Assembly: GCA_035532475.1 (NCBI GenBank) | Contig: DATKQY010000054.1 | Span: 1 to 10,011, forward strand | Source: DATKQY01 sp035532475 | GTDB lineage: Bacteria; Actinomycetota; Acidimicrobiia; Acidimicrobiales; Bog-793 | Direction: 5' to 3' | DNA length: 10,011 nt | In this document: positions 7,188-10,011 of the stretch, in pieces | How the letters are laid out: the number at the start of each line of letters is the position of its first letter | Position numbering within the stretch: position 1 is the first letter of the stretch | Notes under the pieces: generated by a model | Told to the model about the DNA's origin: nothing | The model's database searches: none | What the model saw: only the letters and a program-made list of their open reading frames with translations | Position numbers and translations under genes: made by a program

Positions 7188-8194
7188 TGTCCATCCCTAT
7201 CCGTCAGAACCTGCGCATGGCTGCGTACTTAATGCGCAAGAAGCTGGCGCGCACCGAGAAGTACCCGCTCATCGTGGAGCTCGAGCCGCTGTTCGTCTGC
7301 AACCTCGCCTGTCCCGGCTGCGGCAAGATCCAGTACCCGACCGAGATCCTGCGCAAGCGCCTGACGCCGGACGAGGCGTTCGCCGCGATCGAGGAGTCCG
7401 GGGCGCCGATGGTGTCGATCGCCGGCGGTGAGCCGCTGCTGCACCCCCAGATCGAGGAGATCGTGGAGGGGCTGATCAAGCGGAAGCGCTTCGTCTACCT
7501 CTGCACCAACGCGGTGCTGCTCCGCCGAAAGATGGACCGCTTCAAGCCGTCCGCCTACTTCTCCTTCGTCGTGCACCTCGACGGCCTGGAGGACCGCCAC
7601 GACGAGGCGGTCGACCGCAAGGGCGTGTTCCAGGAGGCCGTCGACGCGATCAGGGAGGCGAAGAAGCGGGGCTTTCGGGTCACGACCAACTCCACCTTCT
7701 TCACCAACGACTCGCCGAAGACCGTCCGCGACGTGCTCGACTTCCTGAACGACGACCTGAAGGTCGACGCGATGATGATCTCGCCCGCCTACGCCTACGA
7801 GAAGGCACCCGACCAGGACCACTTCCTCGGCGTCACCCAGACCCGCGAGCTGTTCAAGGAGGCGTTCGCCGACGGGCACCGGAAGAAGTGGCGGCTGAAC
7901 CACACGCCGTTGTTCCTCGACTTCCTCGAAGGCAAGCAGGACTACCAGTGCACCGCGTGGGGCATCCCGAGCTACTCGATCTTCGGGTGGCAGCGTCCGT
8001 GCTACCTCATGAGCGACGGGTACGCGAAGACGTACAAGGAGCTGATCGAGACGACCGAGTGGGAGAAGTACGGCAGGGGCCGCGACCCGCGCTGCGACAA
8101 CTGCATGGCGCACTGCGGCTACGAGCCGACTGCCGTGCTCGCCACCACCAAGTCGTTTCGGGAGTCGCTGCGCGCGGCCGTCGGCACGCACTGA
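7187..8194 (+). CDS. hpnH: Adenosylhopane synthase HpnH (radical SAM)
   Basis: HpnH uses a 4Fe-4S cluster and S-adenosylmethionine to add the 5'-deoxyadenosyl radical to hopene (diploptene), giving adenosylhopane, the first C35 hopanoid. The protein is 335 aa, a normal length. The cluster motif CxxxCxxC is CNLACPGC (C38, C42, C45) in LEPLFVCNLACPGCGKIQYP, followed by the SAM-binding GGEP at 80-83 in SIAGGEPLLHP. FVYLCTNAVLL, FVVHLDGLEDRHD, MMISPAYAYEKAPDQDHF and IFGWQRPCYLMSDGYA are strongly HpnH-like. C-terminal cysteines C303, C306 and C310 in CDNCMAHCGYEPTAV are conserved in the family; I do not know that they bind a second cluster. The ATG overlaps the hpnG stop as TGATG; GGAGG at 7169-7173 lies 13 nt upstream, and GGTGA at 7176-7180 is closer. 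It is the last gene of the operon and faces a - strand gene 19 nt away. Confidence 0.96.
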   Translation: MSIPIRQNLRMAAYLMRKKLARTEKYPLIVELEPLFVCNLACPGCGKIQYPTEILRKRLTPDEAFAAIEESGAPMVSIAGGEPLLHPQIEEIVEGLIKRKRFVYLCTNAVLLRRKMDRFKPSAYFSFVVHLDGLEDRHDEAVDRKGVFQEAVDAIREAKKRGFRVTTNSTFFTNDSPKTVRDVLDFLNDDLKVDAMMISPAYAYEKAPDQDHFLGVTQTRELFKEAFADGHRKKWRLNHTPLFLDFLEGKQDYQCTAWGIPSYSIFGWQRPCYLMSDGYAKTYKELIETTEWEKYGRGRDPRCDNCMAHCGYEPTAVLATTKSFRESLRAAVGTH

Positions 8195-8210
8195 GCGCGG
8201 CCGGCCGCGC
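8195..8210. terminator. Perfect 16-bp GC palindrome between convergent genes
   Basis: GCGCGGCCGGCCGCGC begins at the base after the hpnH stop and ends 3 nt before the stop of the - strand gene. It is an exact palindrome, so both transcripts can form the same all-GC hairpin (about 6 bp with a tetraloop). There is no T-run on either side. Its place between two convergent stops fits a bidirectional, non-canonical terminator or transcription barrier; termination is an inference. Confidence 0.5.
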
Positions 8211-8213
8211 CGG

Positions 8214-8678
8214 TCACCTCACGCTCTGCAGCCTGAATACGGGGTGGCCCGGCGCGATCCGGCGCAGCTCCTCGTCGGACGCGTCGCCCCCGGCCCCCGA
8301 GAAGAAGGCGCCGACCTCGAACTTCCAGCGCTTCAGGTAGGCCCGCAGCAGTGGCGGCTTGGCATCGTCCGCGAGCTCCTCGGCCGAGAAGGCCTCGGCG
8401 CGCCGGCCGATGCGCAGCTCCCCTTCCGTCGCCGTGCGGAGGTTGCGGACCCACTGGGTCTCGCCGCGGGGTGCGACGAGGTAGCGCTCGCCCTCGAAGA
8501 CCATGAGGTTGACCGGGGTCGACCGCCACTCGCCACTGCGCCTCCCGCGGACCCGGAGCTCGCGTGCGCCGAGGACGCCCACGCCGAGCCGGATGAGTGT
8601 CCGCACGAGCGCGTTGAACACGTGCCGGGTGAACCAGCCCGGCTCCAGGTTCCGCTGGCTTCGCTCGTCCTCTGGCAT
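8214..8678 (-). CDS. Deazaflavin (F420)-dependent nitroreductase-like protein, Ddn/DUF385 family
   Basis: This 154-aa protein has the split-barrel pattern of the Ddn family: ELRVRGRRSGEWRSTPVNLM at 40-59 matches the 'R-G-R-x-S-G-x-x-R-x-x-P' cofactor-phosphate segment, and RYLVAPRGETQWVRNLR at 65-81 matches the 'y-V-A-x-x-G-x-x-x-W-x-x-N-L' segment. Family members bind coenzyme F420 (some bind other flavins or heme) and reduce quinones, nitroaromatics or enones in the cytoplasm or at the membrane. The substrate here is unknown. The N-terminal FNALVRTLIRLGVGVLG is a short hydrophobic/amphipathic helix that could touch the membrane, as in Ddn. The ATG at 8676-8678 has AAGGAA 5 nt upstream on this strand. 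It is divergent from the tetR gene and convergent with hpnH, so it is probably not part of the hopanoid operon. The shared spacer carries an operator-like repeat, suggesting TetR control. Confidence 0.85.
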   Translation of the reverse strand: MPEDERSQRNLEPGWFTRHVFNALVRTLIRLGVGVLGARELRVRGRRSGEWRSTPVNLMVFEGERYLVAPRGETQWVRNLRTATEGELRIGRRAEAFSAEELADDAKPPLLRAYLKRWKFEVGAFFSGAGGDASDEELRRIAPGHPVFRLQSVR

Positions 8679-8721
8679 CGCGCTTCCTTTCCGCCCCGGA
8701 CGCCGTAGCGCTCCGGGCCTC

Positions 8722-8781
8722 GATATAGAGAGCGGTGCTCTCTGTAGAGATCACCATTTCAGAAGCCGGCGCAAGAGTCAA
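8722..8781 (-). promoter_or_regulatory. Candidate promoter of the nitroreductase-like gene
   Basis: Two readings are possible on the - strand. One is TTGACT (8776-8781) with a 17-nt spacer to a weak AATGGT (8753-8758), which places the operator just downstream of the start site. The other is a better -10, TATATC (8722-8727), with no clear -35; the operator then fills the spacer. In either case a protein bound at 8727-8743 would block transcription. Confidence 0.35.
8727..8743. promoter_or_regulatory. Operator-like inverted repeat, probable TetR site O1
   Basis: AGAGAGC-GGT-GCTCTCT is a perfect inverted repeat with 7-bp arms and a 3-bp spacer, in the spacer between the divergent tetR and nitroreductase-like genes. 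The size and place are typical for an autoregulating TetR-family dimer. The right arm also pairs with AGAGA at 8746-8750 (TCTCT-GT-AGAGA, 8739-8750), so two inverted repeats overlap. That TetR of this window binds it is inferred. Confidence 0.7.
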
Positions 8782-8792
8782 GAGCGTCGCTC
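8782..8792. promoter_or_regulatory. Second operator-like site O2
   Basis: GAGCGTCGCTC has the same GAGC-N3-GCTC core as O1 (GAGCGGTGCTC at 8730-8740). The centres (8735 and 8787) are 52 bp apart, close to five helical turns. The arms are shorter than in O1. Two more GTGCTC half-sites follow at 8799-8804 and 8806-8811. Confidence 0.4.
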
Positions 8793-8835
8793 GCGATTGT
8801 GCTCAGTGCTCTCCTCGATGTGACAGACTCGCCTC

Positions 8836-9618
8836 ATGAACGCCGGTCGAAGCGCTCGCGAGCGTGTACGTGCCGAGCTCACCCGGGAGATCAAGGAGGT
8901 CGCCCGGCACCAGCTGGCTGCGGAAGGGGCCTCCCACCTCTCCCTTCGCGCCGTGGCGCGTGAGCTCGGCATGGTGTCGTCGGCTCTTTACCGGTACTTC
9001 CCGAGCCGGGACGAGCTGTTGACCGCGCTGATCATCGACGCGTACGAGGCGCTCGGGGAGACGGCGGAGGCGGCTGCGGCGTCGCCGGAGCACGGCGACC
9101 TCCTGGACCGCTGGCGAGCGGTGTGCCGCTCGATCCGCCGATGGGCGCTCGAGCATCCGCACGAGTACGCCCTCGTGTACGGCTCCCCGGTGCCCGGTTA
9201 CCGGGCGCCGACCGACACGATCGTGCCCGCCGCGAGGGCGGTCACCGTCCTGCTCGGCCTGCTGGCCGCGGCGTGGGAGGAGGGCCGGATCGCTCCGCCG
9301 GCCGACGTCCCCCCGCTCCAGGTCGGCGTGGCCGGCGAGATGGAGCGGCTCGCCGCGCAGATCCTGCCGGGGGTCGACGCGGCGACGACGTTCCGGATGC
9401 TGGTCGCGTGGACCCAGCTGCTCGGGATGGTCAGCTTCGAGCTGTTCGGGCACTCCGTCGGGGTGCTCGAACGAAGCGACCTCGCGTTCGACGCCGCGGT
9501 GGTCGCGATGGCCCGTTACGTGGGCCTGGTGCCGGCCAGGAGCTCCTCCGGCCGTGGCCCCGGGCATGGTGGGCGGGTGGCTCCGCGAACCGGGGGCCGC
9601 GGAAACGTCGGCGGGTAG
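8836..9618 (+). CDS. TetR-family transcriptional regulator
   Basis: The 260-aa protein has an N-terminal TetR DNA-binding domain: helix 1 in TREIKEVARHQLAAEGASHL (16-35), the helix-turn-helix in LSLRAVARELGMVSSALYRY (35-54), and the usual FPSRDELLTALI after it. The ligand/dimer domain, with RWALEHPHEYALVYGSPVPG (about 100-119) and the last helices in AWTQLLGMVSFELFGHSVGV, resembles the WHG-type TetR C-terminal domain. The last about 28 residues are a Gly/Arg/Ser-rich tail with no visible fold. ATG 8836 is the first possible start, since an in-frame TGA lies 15 nt upstream at 8821. No Shine-Dalgarno is seen, so a leaderless or weakly translated message is possible. It is divergent from the nitroreductase-like gene with inverted repeats between them; the likely role is repressor of that gene and of itself. 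The ligand is unknown. Confidence 0.92.
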   Translation: MNAGRSARERVRAELTREIKEVARHQLAAEGASHLSLRAVARELGMVSSALYRYFPSRDELLTALIIDAYEALGETAEAAAASPEHGDLLDRWRAVCRSIRRWALEHPHEYALVYGSPVPGYRAPTDTIVPAARAVTVLLGLLAAAWEEGRIAPPADVPPLQVGVAGEMERLAAQILPGVDAATTFRMLVAWTQLLGMVSFELFGHSVGVLERSDLAFDAAVVAMARYVGLVPARSSSGRGPGHGGRVAPRTGGRGNVGG

Positions 9619-9621
9619 GCT
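9616..9621 (+). promoter_or_regulatory. Candidate -10 element of the tRNA-Ala gene
   Basis: TAGGCT fits the actinobacterial TAnnnT form of the -10 box and lies 10 nt before the first tRNA base. Its TAG is the tetR stop codon. No convincing -35 is seen in the GC-rich tetR end, so the tRNA may also be read from tetR. Confidence 0.35.
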
Positions 9622-9631
9622 TCTGTGATCG

Positions 9632-9705
9632 GGGGCTGTAGCTCAGCTGGTTAGAGCAACTGGTTTGCAACCAGTAGGTCACGGGTTCGAATCCCGTCAG
9701 CTCCA
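9632..9705 (+). tRNA. tRNA-Ala(TGC)
   Basis: A complete 74-nt cloverleaf can be folded by hand. The acceptor stem is GGGGCTG (9632-9638) with CAGCTCC (9698-9704), with one G-T pair. The D arm is GCTC/GAGC (9641-9644, 9654-9657). The anticodon stem is ACTGG/CCAGT (9659-9663, 9671-9675) with loop TTTGCAA (9664-9670) and anticodon TGC at 9666-9668. The variable loop is AGGTC. The T arm is ACGGG/CCCGT (9681-9685, 9693-9697) with loop TTCGAAT. The discriminator is A9705. The CCA end is not encoded (CAA follows), so it must be added after transcription. It starts 13 nt after the tetR stop, on the same strand. Confidence 0.97.
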
Positions 9706-9706
9706 C

Positions 9707-9729
9707 AACGTTGTCGAATTCACAACGTT
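9707..9729 (+). terminator. Hairpin directly after tRNA-Ala, possible terminator
   Basis: AACGTTGT (9707-9714) and ACAACGTT (9722-9729) form a perfect 8-bp stem with a 7-nt loop, starting 2 nt after the tRNA. Only a short T-run and TCCCC follow, so it is a weak terminator at best; it may instead mark the 3' trailer for processing. The same bases contain the palindrome ACAACGTTGT (9705-9714) and a 9-bp direct repeat CACAACGTT (9704-9712, 9721-9729). Confidence 0.4.
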
Positions 9730-9865
9730 TCCCCTACTCGACACCGCTTTCTGGTTTCCGGTCGCTCGAGACCTCACGGGCTGCTTCTGAACCCCTGCGG
9801 CGCGAGCATGGCGTGTCAGCGAACTGGCGTTGGGGGACACTCGCTGCCTAGACCGACCGACCGGA

Positions 9866-10011
9866 TCAGGCGAGATTCACGACGACGGTCTTTACCTGCG
9901 TGTAGTCCATCAGCGTCTCGACGCCCTTTTCCCGGCCGTGGCCGCTCTGCTTGTACCCGCCGAATGGCGCTTCGATCGGAGCCGACCACTGATTCACGAA
10001 GATCTGTCCCG
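9866..10011 (-). CDS. Aldehyde dehydrogenase family protein, C-terminal end (partial)
   Basis: The - strand frame ending at TGA (9866-9868) gives 47 codons plus a cut codon. The visible peptide holds GQIFVNQWSAPIEAPFGGYK, then QSGHGREKGVETLMDYTQ, then VKTVVVNLA at the end. This is the well-known C-terminus of NAD(P)-dependent aldehyde dehydrogenases (PFGGxKxSGxGRExGxxxLxxYtxxKtV). These enzymes oxidise aldehydes to acids; the substrate cannot be told from this end, and the catalytic Cys and Glu lie outside the window. The residues before PFGG (NQWSAPIEA) fit the betaine-aldehyde or general ALDH groups. The gene converges on the tRNA with about 135 bp between the tRNA hairpin and its stop, and has no visible tie to the hopanoid operon. 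Confidence 0.9.
   Translation of the reverse strand, partial: GQIFVNQWSAPIEAPFGGYKQSGHGREKGVETLMDYTQVKTVVVNLA

Noticed and set aside
8244..8708. 154-codon + strand frame across the nitroreductase-like gene
   Set aside because: The opposite strand has the DUF385 motifs, a ribosome binding site and a promoter-like spacer; this frame has none.
9813..9846. Inverted pairs GTGTC/GACAC and CAGCGA/TCGCTG in the gene-free stretch before the aldehyde dehydrogenase
   Set aside because: The two pairs are not nested, so they do not form one hairpin, and there is no T-run. They are short enough to be chance.
9851..9862. GACC repeated three times next to the aldehyde dehydrogenase stop
   Set aside because: Only 12 bp; too short to be called a meaningful tandem repeat. 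The rest of 9730-9865 shows no gene, RNA or mobile element that I can support.
1..10011. Search for CRISPR arrays, insertion sequences, phage or toxin-antitoxin genes
   Set aside because: No regular repeats, transposase or integrase motifs, or small paired genes were seen; the window is metabolic and regulatory.

Overview
This is a very GC-rich window with GTG starts, 4-nt gene overlaps, an F420-type (deazaflavin) nitroreductase-like protein and an actinobacterial style of hopanoid gene cluster. I infer a hopanoid-producing member of the Actinomycetota. The exact class cannot be fixed from the sequence alone; an Acidimicrobiia- or Thermoleophilia-like environmental lineage would fit.

Region 1 (1-8194, all + strand) is an almost gapless operon that takes central carbon to side-chain-bearing hopanoids. 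It starts with the 3' end of a 1-deoxy-D-xylulose-5-phosphate synthase gene (dxs). Then follow hpnC, hpnD and hpnE (farnesyl diphosphate to squalene by the three-enzyme route), a trans-isoprenyl diphosphate synthase (likely the farnesyl or geranylgeranyl diphosphate supplier), shc (squalene-hopene cyclase), hpnG (PNP-like nucleosidase) and hpnH (radical SAM adenosylhopane synthase). Four successive junctions are ATGA or GTGA overlaps, hpnG/hpnH is a TGATG overlap, and ids/shc are 4 nt apart, so translation is probably coupled throughout. The genes act in order: DXS feeds the MEP pathway, the prenyl synthase makes the allylic diphosphate, HpnD makes presqualene diphosphate, HpnC makes hydroxysqualene, HpnE reduces it to squalene, Shc cyclises it to hopene, HpnH adds 5'-deoxyadenosine and HpnG removes adenine to leave ribosylhopane. 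No hpnO, hpnP, hpnN or hpnR is in the window. The operon ends at a perfect 16-bp GC palindrome.

Region 2 (8214-9618) is a separate divergent pair: a Ddn/DUF385-family deazaflavin-dependent nitroreductase-like gene on the - strand and a TetR-family regulator on the + strand. The 157-bp spacer between them holds a perfect 7-3-7 inverted repeat and a second GAGC-N3-GCTC site whose centre is 52 bp away. This looks like a self-contained TetR-controlled unit.

Region 3 (9619-10011) holds a tRNA-Ala(TGC) 13 nt after the tetR stop, a hairpin right after the tRNA, about 135 bp with no gene, and the 3' end of a - strand aldehyde dehydrogenase gene that runs off the window.

Nearly every gene here belongs to a known family. 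I did not find a clearly undescribed system. The most interesting points are the dxs-first, fully coupled hopanoid operon and the two-site operator region of the TetR/nitroreductase pair.
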